A program made the translations under genes and the position numbers. Shown one piece after another: positions 15,892-24,448 of a stretch of 36,983 nt of DNA. The notes beneath the pieces were generated by a model. That model was not told where the DNA came from. It saw only the letters and a program-made list of their open reading frames with translations, and searched no databases. The stretch comes from an uncultured Sulfitobacter sp. (GTDB lineage Bacteria; Pseudomonadota; Alphaproteobacteria; Rhodobacterales; Rhodobacteraceae): contig NZ_CANMFS010000016.1 of assembly GCF_947497275.1 (NCBI RefSeq), positions 1-36,983 of the forward strand. The letters run 5' to 3'. Each line of letters starts with the position of its first letter. Position 1 is the stretch's first letter.

Positions 15892-17133
15892 TCACTTGGG
15901 TGCGATGGGTTGTTCCACAGCCGCGCGAATTTCGGCGCAGGTCTGGCGAAAGTCCGAATCGGGTCGCGCAAGCAAGGCCCGCCGCTGTGCCGCGATCTGT
16001 CGGGCGTCGAGCCGTGATAGTAATGCGCACAGTTCATCGGCCGAGGGTGCCGCGATGGCCCAGCCCAGCCCGTCCGCCACACGCCGGCCGGTTTCGGTCC
16101 CTAGAACCGCGACGGATGGGCAGCCGTAGTAGCCTGCCTCATAGATCCGGTTGGGCAACAGCCAGGTGGAATTGGTGCCCCACTGCCAAAGATCCTGGCT
16201 CCATACCAGATCACAATCGGCATAGATGCGGGCGAGTCCCTGCGGATAGGAATAGGGGCCATGGTAGCTGAGGTTCGCGTGCGCCGCGAGTGTCGCATCG
16301 AAATCCGGCAGAGCGTGGCGGTGTACGATCCCGTGCATGCGTACTTCGACCGCATCGCCCAACCGGCGGGCGGTTTCGGCGAGAATGGCAAGGCTGCGCG
16401 CGCAGCGCAGTGCACCGACCCAGCCCAGCACCACGCGCGCGCCCGCCGCGCGGGGTTTGGCCTCGGCGGGTGCGGGGCGGCTGACCGCGCCCGGTCCCAG
16501 CCAAAGCTTGTTCTCCAGCACCGTGACCGGCCCCGACCAGCCCTGTAAAGGCGCAAAATACTCGCGTACGAAAGCGGGCGATGATACGACAAGCGCGGAC
16601 GTGCGCGCCAGCAGACGCCGCTCGAATGCGCGCGCCATGCGCCCCTTCGCGCCCGGATCGGTCATCATCCCGTGGATGTCGAGGCATTCATACACAAGCG
16701 GGGGCGCGGGACGCAGCATGGCGCGGGCCGCCGCCGCAATGGCAAGCATGTCGAGGTTGCGCGCAACGATGACATCGAAGCCCGCAAGCTGTTTGCGGTA
16801 CCGTGGCAAGGCCGCGATGGCACCCGCAACGGCACGCAAACGCTGTCCCATGGCCGCGTGTTGGGTTGTCCCGAGATGAATGTTGTCCCAGAACACCTCC
16901 GGTCCGCCGTCCGCCTCCTGCCCTTCCCGCCGCATGGTTGCCGCGCGCACGTCGAGCCCACAGTCCGTAAACGCGCGAATCCGGCGGATGTGCGACGGCT
17001 CCGATGAATCGTATCCGAAGAACAGCAGACGGGTGCGCCGGGTCGGAGCATTCTCATCGGCATGGGGCTGGACAACGGGTTGGGTCAGTGAACTCTCCTT
17101 ATGAGGCGCGCGCGGTGATGCGGCATCGTGCAT
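15892..17133 (-). CDS. Glycosyltransferase family 4 (GT-B fold)
   Basis: A 413-aa cytoplasmic GT-B enzyme. The N-terminal domain begins at RTRLLFFGYDSSEPSHIRRI (about 33-52). VYECLDIHG (about 147) and SSPAFVREYF (about 190) are conserved in the GT4 N-domain. The C-terminal nucleotide-sugar domain shows LGWVGALRCARSLAIL (about 238) and LPNRIYEAGYYGCPSVA (about 326-342), with the Glu that contacts the donor. About 30 residues precede the fold and look disordered. The start at 17133 has AGAGGG about 8 nt upstream. It follows the GT2 gene by 41 nt. Donor and acceptor are unknown; it probably adds one residue of the EPS repeat or its side chain. Confidence 0.85.
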   Translation of the reverse strand: MHDAASPRAPHKESSLTQPVVQPHADENAPTRRTRLLFFGYDSSEPSHIRRIRAFTDCGLDVRAATMRREGQEADGGPEVFWDNIHLGTTQHAAMGQRLRAVAGAIAALPRYRKQLAGFDVIVARNLDMLAIAAAARAMLRPAPPLVYECLDIHGMMTDPGAKGRMARAFERRLLARTSALVVSSPAFVREYFAPLQGWSGPVTVLENKLWLGPGAVSRPAPAEAKPRAAGARVVLGWVGALRCARSLAILAETARRLGDAVEVRMHGIVHRHALPDFDATLAAHANLSYHGPYSYPQGLARIYADCDLVWSQDLWQWGTNSTWLLPNRIYEAGYYGCPSVAVLGTETGRRVADGLGWAIAAPSADELCALLSRLDARQIAAQRRALLARPDSDFRQTCAEIRAAVEQPIAPK

Positions 17134-17174
17134 TTCTTGCGCCCTCTAGCGGTCGCATCCATCTGGATACCCGG

Positions 17175-18383
17175 TCAACCGTCTTGTTGATGGGGCTGGT
17201 CCCGTTCAGTCACCGGTGCCATGGGCGTGCTGGTCATTCGTGCTTGCCCTCGCGACAGGGTCAGGGCCAACTGCGCGAGAGCACCGATGTCTGCAAGACG
17301 CCGCGCCGCAACAGCGTCGCGCAGCCGCCAACGCAGCCCCCGGCGCAAGGCACGCGCGATGGCAGCACCCGCAGGGCCGGACAGGGCAAGACCGCTCAGA
17401 GCATCACGCGTCTTGCGCGTCGTCGCCTGACCGATGCCGTGCTTGCCCACCATTGCGCGCCGACAGATCGCGGCCTCCGCTGCGCTCAGCGGTGTGTCCG
17501 GTGCCACCGCCGCGGCATCGCTGAAATCCGTGCAGGCGGCTGCCCAATCGGTGCGACGCGCGTAGACACAGGCCCGCTGCAACAGAGCAGCGCGGCGAAC
17601 GGCCTGCGGCGCGCCGTCGAACATTGCCGCGTAGCGCGCCGCGCCGACAGTCTCGCGGAACGGCGCAAAAACGGCGCGGTCCGCCGCCGCCCAGATTTCA
17701 TCCGAGCGGTCCGCAGCATGGCGCGCCGCCGCCGGGCCGCGCAAGCCGTCGTGCTTGCGTTGCAGGAACACCGTTTCTTCCGTCATCACCACCGGGGTAT
17801 GAAGCGCCAGTCTGACGATCATATCGTAGTCGATGGACCGCGGCAGGTCTTCGCGAAATGCGCCGACCGCGTCATAGGCCGAGCGCCGCACCAGTGTCGC
17901 ATTCTGGAACAGGAAGATATCCTCGAGCAGATGTCGCAGCACCGATCCCTGTGACAGGTCCGGCCAGTACCCCGGCCCCTGTTCGATCCGTGTACCGCTT
18001 TGCGGATCGCTTCGAAACCGGCGATAGCTGGCCCCCGCCACGCCCGCCTCGGGGTGCGCCCCGAGCAACGCGCCCAGCGTTTCGGCGGCATGTGGCAAGG
18101 CAATGTCATCGTCGTCGCAGATCCAGATCAGGCTGCCGGTCGCCTCGGCCATGGCCGCATTCAGCGCCCGCGATTTGCCGCCGTTTGCGGATTTGAAATA
18201 CCGCACGGGACCAGCGGCGGCGCGCGCCACCGTTTCGGTGGCATCGCTTGACCCGTCGTCCCAGACAATGATCTCGTCCACCGGGCGCGTTTGACCGGCA
18301 ATCGCGGCGAGTGCTTCGGCCAGATACACCGCCCGGTTGTATGTCGGTACGATCGCGGTGATGGTTTGAGACATTATGTGCAT
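17175..18383 (-). CDS. Glycosyltransferase family 2
   Basis: A 402-aa cytoplasmic GT2. The N-terminal GT-A domain has ITAIVPTYNRAVYLAEAL (8-25), WDDGSSDAT (41-49), GGKSRALNAAM and the metal-binding DDDD (90-93), then DLPRSIDYDMIVRLAL (about 180), the region holding the catalytic base. The C-terminal 170 residues are Ala/Arg-rich and helical, and lack membrane segments. Start at 18383 has AAGG a few bases upstream; an ATG three codons later is an alternative. It is the first gene of the minus-strand block that continues to 11432 and is divergent from exoF. Its linkage specificity is unknown. Confidence 0.87.
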   Translation of the reverse strand: MHIMSQTITAIVPTYNRAVYLAEALAAIAGQTRPVDEIIVWDDGSSDATETVARAAAGPVRYFKSANGGKSRALNAAMAEATGSLIWICDDDDIALPHAAETLGALLGAHPEAGVAGASYRRFRSDPQSGTRIEQGPGYWPDLSQGSVLRHLLEDIFLFQNATLVRRSAYDAVGAFREDLPRSIDYDMIVRLALHTPVVMTEETVFLQRKHDGLRGPAAARHAADRSDEIWAAADRAVFAPFRETVGAARYAAMFDGAPQAVRRAALLQRACVYARRTDWAAACTDFSDAAAVAPDTPLSAAEAAICRRAMVGKHGIGQATTRKTRDALSGLALSGPAGAAIARALRRGLRWRLRDAVAARRLADIGALAQLALTLSRGQARMTSTPMAPVTERDQPHQQDG

Positions 18384-18415
18384 TTATCCTTCGACGGATG
18401 GTGTCAGAATGTGCT

Positions 18416-18431
18416 AATTATGACCTTAATT
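18416..18431. promoter_or_regulatory. Dyad in the divergent GT2/exoF promoter region
   Basis: The perfect inverted repeat AATTA-N6-TAATT lies midway in the 117-bp gap between two divergent genes and could serve as an operator for both. The surrounding 18400-18500 stretch is AT-rich. I could not set firm -35/-10 hexamers. Confidence 0.22.
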
Positions 18432-18500
18432 CAATAACCGGGAAGAAAACGGCATTTCAGCCTTTCTGCCCCGGCAAAAAATTTATTTCTGGAATTTGCC

Positions 18501-19823
18501 ATGTTTGGACATCCCAACCCGGCGCTCTTATTCCGCGTCTTTCCATGCGTCGCCCTGTGTATGGCGCTTTCATCGCCTGCGGTCGCGCAGACCGATGAAA
18601 GCGGAACAAGTGATAGCGGCGTGCAGCCCGACCTGGCTACGACCAGTGGGTATGACTTTGGTCCGATGGACCAGATCAGGCTGCGTGTGGTCATATGGGA
18701 CAATACCGCCCTCGCCTTCCAAGATCTCGACGTCATCAGCGGCACGTATGTCGTTGGTACGGACGGGCGGGTTATGCTGCCGATCATCGGCGGTGTGGCG
18801 GCTGTGGGTAAAGGGGCCGATGCTTTGGCCGATGATATCGCACTGGCTCTCAGAGAGCGGCTAGGCTCGCGCGAGCTTCCGAGTGTGGCGATCGAGATGG
18901 CCGCATTTGGTCCCGTGTTCGTCCTGGGGGATGTTGCGCGTCCCGGCGAATACGCGTTCCGGCCCGGAATGCGCGCTATGCATCTTCTGGCGCTCGCGGG
19001 CGGATATTACCGGCTGTCCGATGCGGAGGGTGGCCGGTTGGAGCTTGATACCCTGCGCGTCGCGGGCAGCCTGCGCGAGGTCGAATACGATCTTGCCACG
19101 TTGCGCATTCGCAAGGCACGGCTGGAAGCGGAAGCTACTGGCGGCGAATCCTTCGACCTGCCCGGTGGCGTGACGCATCCCGACGGGCCCGACGCCCTGC
19201 GGGCAATCCTGTCGCGTGAACGCGAGATTTTCGACACCCAGCGCGAATCGCACGCGCTTGAAGTTGAATCACTTGAATCATCGCGCGCGCTGCTCGAACG
19301 CGAGTTGACCGTTCTGAGGCAAAAGCTGTCGGGCATCGGCAATCAGGTCGCTATTATGACCGAGGCGGTCGGCAACCTCGAAACGCTGATGGGGCGCGGA
19401 TTGACCCGGTCGCCCACCCTGCTCAATTCGCAACGTGCGCTGTTCGAACTCGAAGCACGCCAGCTTGACGCCGAAAACCAGATCTTTCGCGCCAGCCAGT
19501 CGTTGCAGGAGGTGGAGCGCACACTGACCGAAACGATCCAGCGCAAGATCCGCGAAAACCTGACGCAACTGCAATCCATCAATGCAGAGATAGACCAGAT
19601 GATGTCGCGCCGCGAGACACAGCGCGGTGTGTTCGCCATCACTCAACAGGCCAGCACACTGATTGGCAATACAGGCACGGACGCCCCCGTGCCCGTCTTT
19701 CGGATCGCGCGCGACGAGGCCGGTGTTTTCGTAAGCGAAACGGTCACGCCCGACGCGATGCTGCGACCGCTCGACACACTGGAAATCAGTTTGACCAAGA
19801 ACGAGGCTTCCCCATCGAATTAG
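18501..19823 (+). CDS. exoF: ExoF-like periplasmic polysaccharide export protein
   Basis: A 440-aa exported protein. A signal peptide spans about residues 1-29 (cleavage AVA-Q; no lipobox cysteine). A poly-export domain (YDFGPMDQIRLRV to VAIEM, about 50-132) is followed by a SLBB-like segment (VFVLGDVARPGEYAFRPGMR, about 138-157). A long coiled-coil hairpin (about 225-375, rich in Leu/Glu/Arg heptads) leads to a short C-terminal strand region. This order matches rhizobial ExoF, which with ExoP and ExoQ is needed for polymerisation and export of succinoglycan. The start is supported by GGAA 7 nt upstream and by the signal peptide position. It leads the plus block that ends with exoP. Confidence 0.87.
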   Translation: MFGHPNPALLFRVFPCVALCMALSSPAVAQTDESGTSDSGVQPDLATTSGYDFGPMDQIRLRVVIWDNTALAFQDLDVISGTYVVGTDGRVMLPIIGGVAAVGKGADALADDIALALRERLGSRELPSVAIEMAAFGPVFVLGDVARPGEYAFRPGMRAMHLLALAGGYYRLSDAEGGRLELDTLRVAGSLREVEYDLATLRIRKARLEAEATGGESFDLPGGVTHPDGPDALRAILSREREIFDTQRESHALEVESLESSRALLERELTVLRQKLSGIGNQVAIMTEAVGNLETLMGRGLTRSPTLLNSQRALFELEARQLDAENQIFRASQSLQEVERTLTETIQRKIRENLTQLQSINAEIDQMMSRRETQRGVFAITQQASTLIGNTGTDAPVPVFRIARDEAGVFVSETVTPDAMLRPLDTLEISLTKNEASPSN

Positions 19824-19917
19824 AACTCCGGCACCGGTCCCATCGGCTCCGGCGTGGGCCATGCGATGAAACGCGAAGGCGCGCCACCTTCGGCGGCCAG
19901 CTGCGGGACGCGCTGTG

Positions 19918-20874
19918 ATGTCTGATCACGATACCTTCTGGACACCGGACGAATTATCGACCCGCCCGGAGGTGTCCGTCATCGTGCCTTTGCACAACGA
20001 AGAGGAAAGTGTGCGCCCGCTCTACGAGGCGATCGTTTCTGCACTGGGTCCTGTCGGGCTCGACTTTGAAATCCTGTTGGTAGATGACGGAAGCCGTGAT
20101 GACACCCGCGCGCGCGCCGCGGCGATTGCCGGTGACGACGCCCGTGTCATCGTGGTGGAGTTCCAGCGGAACTTCGGCCAGACCGCCGCGATGCGGGCCG
20201 GAATCGAGTACGCACGCGGTCGGTATCTGATAACGATGGACGGCGACCTGCAGAACGATCCGGCGGATATTCCGATGATGCTGGACAAGTTGCACGAGGG
20301 GTACGATCTGGTTGTGGGCTGGCGGATCAACCGCAAGGACAAGGCTCTGTCGCGCAAATTGCCGTCGAAAGTCGCCAACTGGCTGATCGGAAAGGTGACG
20401 GGTCTGCCGATCCGCGACAATGGCTGCTCGCTCAAGGTGTACCGGGCAGAGGTGATCAAGGCAGTGCCGCTTTATTCGGACATGCACAGGTTTATCCCCG
20501 CAATGACGATCCCGCTGGGGGCGCGCATCGCGCAAGTGGGGGTGCGCCACCATGCCCGTCAGTTCGGGGAATCGAACTATGGGCTTTCGCGGATCTTTAA
20601 GGTTTTGCTGGATCTGCTGTCGGTCAAGGCGCTTTTGTACTTCGGGCGGCGTCCGCTTTCGGCCTTTACGGTGTCGGCCGTTTTTATCGCGGCCCTTGCG
20701 CTGATGTCGGCCCTCTTCATCGGTGCGACGGGCGGCGGATCGCAGGTGGTGCGTATGACGCTGACCGGTCTGTTCGGTGTGACGTCGGTGTTCCTTTTCC
20801 TGTGTGGGATCGTCGTGATGCTGGCCTTCCGCACCGCAGTCGATATCGACCGCTCGGACAGGAGCCGGAGATGA
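19918..20874 (+). CDS. DPM/ArnC-like GT2 with two membrane helices, catalytically intact
   Basis: A 318-aa polyprenyl-phosphate glycosyltransferase. Its GT-A domain has VSVIVPLHNEEESV (19-32), LLVDDGSRDDT (53-63), FQRNFGQTAAMRAGIEYA (82-99) and MDGDLQNDPADI (107-118), with the DxD at 108-110. Two hydrophobic segments are near residues 240-262 and 278-302. Such enzymes place a sugar on undecaprenyl phosphate at the cytoplasmic face. ATG at 19918 is preferred to GTG at 19915. It is joined through a 10-codon bridge ORF to a homologue whose active-site motifs are lost. The pair lies between exoF and exoP. Confidence 0.88.
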   Translation: MSDHDTFWTPDELSTRPEVSVIVPLHNEEESVRPLYEAIVSALGPVGLDFEILLVDDGSRDDTRARAAAIAGDDARVIVVEFQRNFGQTAAMRAGIEYARGRYLITMDGDLQNDPADIPMMLDKLHEGYDLVVGWRINRKDKALSRKLPSKVANWLIGKVTGLPIRDNGCSLKVYRAEVIKAVPLYSDMHRFIPAMTIPLGARIAQVGVRHHARQFGESNYGLSRIFKVLLDLLSVKALLYFGRRPLSAFTVSAVFIAALALMSALFIGATGGGSQVVRMTLTGLFGVTSVFLFLCGIVVMLAFRTAVDIDRSDRSRR

Positions 20875-20903
20875 AACGCAATACGGAGGCTTCCATGCCA
20901 TGA
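20871..20903 (+). CDS. 10-codon bridge ORF with ATGA overlaps on both sides
   Basis: ATG at 20871 overlaps the stop of the upstream transferase (ATGA). The frame MKRNTEASMP ends at a TGA (20901-20903) that again forms ATGA with the start of the next gene at 20900. It contains GGAGG (20885-20889), which also serves the downstream ATG. It probably acts as a coupling relay rather than encoding a functional peptide. Confidence 0.35.
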   Translation: MKRNTEASMP

Positions 20904-21892
20904 ATCGTTCGATCAACAAGGATTTACCGCATACGCCCGCGCTCGAGACGGCCCTGGACCTTTCGGTTGTCTTCGCGGTGGATGGTGCCCCCGATCTGCC
21001 GGCCACTGTCGGCTCCTATCGCGCGGCGCTGGATGCGCTTGGCGTCTCCTACGAGGTGTTCTGCGTGATTGATGACCACGATGCCGACCTGCGCCGGTCC
21101 CTTGATCATCTGGCGCGCGACTGGGATGAACTGGTCATCCTGGGCCAGCGCACCTGGATCGACGAAGACGCCGCCTTGCTCAAGGCGGTCAACCGCAGCC
21201 GCGGCGATTATGTGCTGACCCTTGCGGGCTGGCCCGAAATCGACCCCGACGGTCTGGCGCGGCTGATGGACGCGGTACATGATGCCGACATGGCGGTAGC
21301 TGCCCGCGAAGGGCGGCGGGCGTCCTTGCGCAACCGCGTGCTGCAATGGATTTTTGGTCGTTTCTTCGGCAGCTCCGTCTCCGATATTTTCTGCCGCACA
21401 CGTATCGCGCGCCGGATCGTGCTGGAAGAGGTGAGCGGCTTTGGCGTGCGCCAACATTTCCTGCCGGCCATCGCAAGCGAACTGGGCTATTCAGTGGCCG
21501 AAGTCACCCTTCCCCAAGCCGATGACAGGACACCGGGTGCTGCGACGTTCGTATTCAAGCCATTCGCGCACATGCGCGCGCTATTCGACGCCTTGATGCT
21601 GTATGTGGTCTTGAAGTTCCTGCGCCGTCCGCTGCGGTTCTTTGGTGCGATCGGATTGCCCATCCTGCTCGCCGGACTGGTCATAACAACGGTCTATCTC
21701 ATGGCGCGAATCTTCGGCGCGGTAGCACTTGCCGACCGGCCCGGGCTGATCTTTGCTGTCTTGATGATCGTGTTGGGCATCCAGGTGATCGCGCTGGGTC
21801 TGGTGGGAGAAATTATCGTGTTCGCCAGCAACCGGAAACTTAACCAGTATTCGGTCAAGGCTTTGATCCGCCACAGACCGTCGGACAGGTGA
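20900..21892 (+). CDS. DPM/ArnC-like GT2 homologue with degenerate active site
   Basis: A 330-aa protein with the same layout as its upstream neighbour: a GT2-like domain and two C-terminal helices (about 252-274 and 284-310, ending EIIVFASNRKLNQY). The key motifs are broken. Where the neighbour has LLVDDGS this one has FCVIDDHDADL. Where the neighbour has MDGDLQNDP it reads LAGWPEIDPDG (108-118), so the metal-binding DxD is absent. The fold is otherwise continuous, with FKPFAHMRALFDALMLYVVL matching the GtrB/ArnC amphipathic region. It is probably a non-catalytic partner or regulator of the intact enzyme. GGAGG lies 10 nt before the ATG, and the start is coupled by ATGA to the bridge ORF. 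Confidence 0.82.
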   Translation: MNRSINKDLPHTPALETALDLSVVFAVDGAPDLPATVGSYRAALDALGVSYEVFCVIDDHDADLRRSLDHLARDWDELVILGQRTWIDEDAALLKAVNRSRGDYVLTLAGWPEIDPDGLARLMDAVHDADMAVAAREGRRASLRNRVLQWIFGRFFGSSVSDIFCRTRIARRIVLEEVSGFGVRQHFLPAIASELGYSVAEVTLPQADDRTPGAATFVFKPFAHMRALFDALMLYVVLKFLRRPLRFFGAIGLPILLAGLVITTVYLMARIFGAVALADRPGLIFAVLMIVLGIQVIALGLVGEIIVFASNRKLNQYSVKALIRHRPSDR

Positions 21893-22132
21893 TCCGCCCG
21901 CACCCGTGCCTCTTTTTCATCCATGTTTCGGACTGGATTAACCCCGCAGCGCGCCGTACCGCTTGAGGCATTGCGATCCGACTGTTACGCTGTTGGAACA
22001 GATAAGCCAAATTGGGCTGCCCTTGTTTCAATCCATAGGGTTAATTGACCATTTTTAGTACAAGTCATTTTCGCGTTTCTCGATTTTGTCCCTATAGTGG
22101 GCAAACGGACATTGTGAAAACATGGGTATTGG
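21893..22132. promoter_or_regulatory. Intergenic region upstream of exoP
   Basis: A 240-bp gap, AT-rich from 22010 to 22100, likely containing the exoP promoter. Candidate elements are TTGACC (22045-22050), lying inside the near-palindrome GGTTAATTGACC (22039-22050), and a TATAGT about 40 nt further on. The two are too far apart to be one promoter. No attenuator or terminator is evident. Confidence 0.25.
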
Positions 22133-24448
22133 ATGAACAACGCAGCGAACGAAGGACTTCGACGGACGGCCCCGGGTCGCAATTCCGAATTTCGCGGCAC
22201 GCAGCAAGACGTATTCTTTACTCTCAATCTCGGCGATATCGCACGTATCTTGTGGCGCAACGTCTGGCTGATCGCGCTGTGTGCAGGGCTGGGCGGCGCG
22301 GTTGCCGTCTATCAGGTGTTGCGTGTCACGCCTGTCTATGTGGCCACCGCGCAGATCCTGCTGGGGCAGGAAAACCGGGCGGACGATGCCTTGGGCTCGT
22401 TGTTCCAGCGTACGGACCGTGACAGCGGCGAAATTTACGGCGAGATCTCGATCATGACTTCCGGGCGCTTCCTGTCGCGGGTGTCTGAGACATTGTCGCT
22501 GAAGGATCTGCCCGAATTCAACCCCGCCCTGCTGCCGACCCCCGAAGGCCCCGGACTGCTCGAATCGGCGGCAACAGGTCTGAAATCGACGATCAAGTTC
22601 ATCCTCGGCGCACAGGACACCGCCCCGCAAGAGACCAGAGCACAGGCGGGCGATGCCGAACCGGGCGCCGCCGCCACCGGCGCGGAAAAGGTGCGCTCCG
22701 CCGCTGCGGCGGAACATGCCGTTCGCGGCGATCAGGCGGTCTATGTCGACACCCTGTCAAGACGGTTGAGCGTGCGCCAGCAGGGCAGCTCCTCGGTGCT
22801 TGACATCCGCTTCATGTCACCCGACCCGATGGTTGCGGCAGCCGTCGCGAACACCGTCGCCGATCAATACATAACCTTCCAGCTCGAAGACAAACTGGCA
22901 TCGATCAAACGTCTGACCGACGGGTTGGACGAACGCATCTCGGATATGCGCAGCCGCCTCGAGGCCTCGGAACGCCGGGTCATCGCCTTTCGCAGCCAAA
23001 GCCTTGACGGGGACAGCGGCGGCACCGACTGGATGGACCAGCAACTGGGGGAATTGTCGAGCCGGCTGGTGAACGCGACCGCCCAACGCTCGGAGCTGGA
23101 GGCCGAACGCGGCCAGATCGTGGCGCTGATCGCGCAGCAGGGAGCAGCCGCGGCGGCCGGCGTTCTGGAATCCGATATGATCCGTCGCCTGCAACGGGAA
23201 CGGGCAGAACAGGAGCTGCTCAAGGTACGCCTGCAAGACCGGTTCGGCAGCACCGGTGGCCGGCTTCAGGAAGTGGCCGATCAGATTACCGCAACCGATC
23301 AGGCACTCGAAAACGAAGTGCTTCGAATTCTGGCAGAGAAAGAGAACAAGGTCGCCGTTGCCGTCGCGCGCGAGGCGTCGGTACGCCGCCAGTTCAAGGA
23401 TCTCAAACAATCCTATCTGGATTGGGAGCGCGAGCAGATTGCCCTGTCCGAACTCGAACGCGAACGCGACGCAAACCGGCTGGTCTATGAAACCTTTCTG
23501 ACGACCTATAGCCAGAGCACCGAAACAGTCGCATTGCAGGCCGCCGATGCGCGGGTCATCAACTATGCCGAACCCCCGCGCAGCCCCGCCGCCCCGCGCA
23601 AGAAAGTCAGCGTTGCACTGGGTCTGATCGCGGGGCTGTGCGCCGGTCTGGGCCTCGCCTTCCTGCGCGCCTACCTCGACACGTCGGTCGACGGCACCGC
23701 CAAGCTGCGCCGCCTTCTCGGTGGGGTCCCGGTCTTTGCCTCCATCCCGGTTGCGCGCGGATTTATAAGGCGTATCGACCCTCTAAAGGCGATCGGCCAA
23801 CCGCGCAACGCGGCGCTGACGGAATCGATGCGCACCCTGCGCAACATGCTGATCATGGGGCGCACCACCAAGGGGCTGAAAATTGCGGTAATGTCGGCGC
23901 TGCCGAACGAGGGCAAGACCACGACCAGCCTGCTTCTTGCGCATGCCGCTGCAAAAACGGGCAAGAGCGTGGTCGTGGTCGAAACCGATCTTCGGCGCAG
24001 CTCCATCGCTTCGCTTCTGAAGGTGCCGCCCCGCCCGAGCCTGAACTCACTGACCTCGACGCCGACCGACGCACCGCTGCGCGATATCCTGCACAAAGAC
24101 GACTTGACCGGTGCTTATATTCTGCCCGCTGAACAAGGGGCCGACGATCCGGGCAGCTTGCTGCTGTCGGATCGCATGTCCGCCCTGATCGAACGGCTTG
24201 AGGCAGAGTTCGACATCATCGTTTTCGACACCTCTCCGATCCTGTCGGTGTCAGACGCCCTTCCGATCCTGCGCCAATCCGACGAGATCGTACTTGCCGT
24301 GCGCTGGAAGAAAAGCTCTGCTGATTCGCTTGCAGACTGTATGCGGCAACTGCGCGTTGCCGACATCACCCCCACATGCACCGTGTTGACCATGGTCGGA
24401 CGACGCGAGGCGGGCGCGTACTGGGCCGGTGATTACGCCGTCTACTAG
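22133..24448 (+). CDS. exoP: ExoP-like polysaccharide co-polymerase with BY-kinase domain
   Basis: A 771-aa inner-membrane protein that sets chain length and drives export. A Wzz domain with a first helix (about 44-64), a long periplasmic coiled-coil part (about 240-470) and a second helix (about 490-512) lead into a cytoplasmic tyrosine-kinase domain. That domain has Walker A LPNEGKTTTS (589-598), a Walker A' VVVVETDLRR near 613-622, and Walker B FDIIVFDTSP (693-702). The tail is short, with tyrosines at 763, 768 and 771 (AYWAGDYAVY) as likely autophosphorylation sites. The first acidic residue of Walker A' is Glu instead of the usual Asp. It ends the plus block, and its stop overlaps that of exoM by 4 nt. 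Confidence 0.92.
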   Translation: MNNAANEGLRRTAPGRNSEFRGTQQDVFFTLNLGDIARILWRNVWLIALCAGLGGAVAVYQVLRVTPVYVATAQILLGQENRADDALGSLFQRTDRDSGEIYGEISIMTSGRFLSRVSETLSLKDLPEFNPALLPTPEGPGLLESAATGLKSTIKFILGAQDTAPQETRAQAGDAEPGAAATGAEKVRSAAAAEHAVRGDQAVYVDTLSRRLSVRQQGSSSVLDIRFMSPDPMVAAAVANTVADQYITFQLEDKLASIKRLTDGLDERISDMRSRLEASERRVIAFRSQSLDGDSGGTDWMDQQLGELSSRLVNATAQRSELEAERGQIVALIAQQGAAAAAGVLESDMIRRLQRERAEQELLKVRLQDRFGSTGGRLQEVADQITATDQALENEVLRILAEKENKVAVAVAREASVRRQFKDLKQSYLDWEREQIALSELERERDANRLVYETFLTTYSQSTETVALQAADARVINYAEPPRSPAAPRKKVSVALGLIAGLCAGLGLAFLRAYLDTSVDGTAKLRRLLGGVPVFASIPVARGFIRRIDPLKAIGQPRNAALTESMRTLRNMLIMGRTTKGLKIAVMSALPNEGKTTTSLLLAHAAAKTGKSVVVVETDLRRSSIASLLKVPPRPSLNSLTSTPTDAPLRDILHKDDLTGAYILPAEQGADDPGSLLLSDRMSALIERLEAEFDIIVFDTSPILSVSDALPILRQSDEIVLAVRWKKSSADSLADCMRQLRVADITPTCTVLTMVGRREAGAYWAGDYAVY

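Noticed and set aside
19954..21006. 350-aa minus-strand frame opposite the two GT2 genes
   Set aside because: Arg/His/Gln-rich antisense translation without motifs, spanning the junction of two coupled plus-strand genes.
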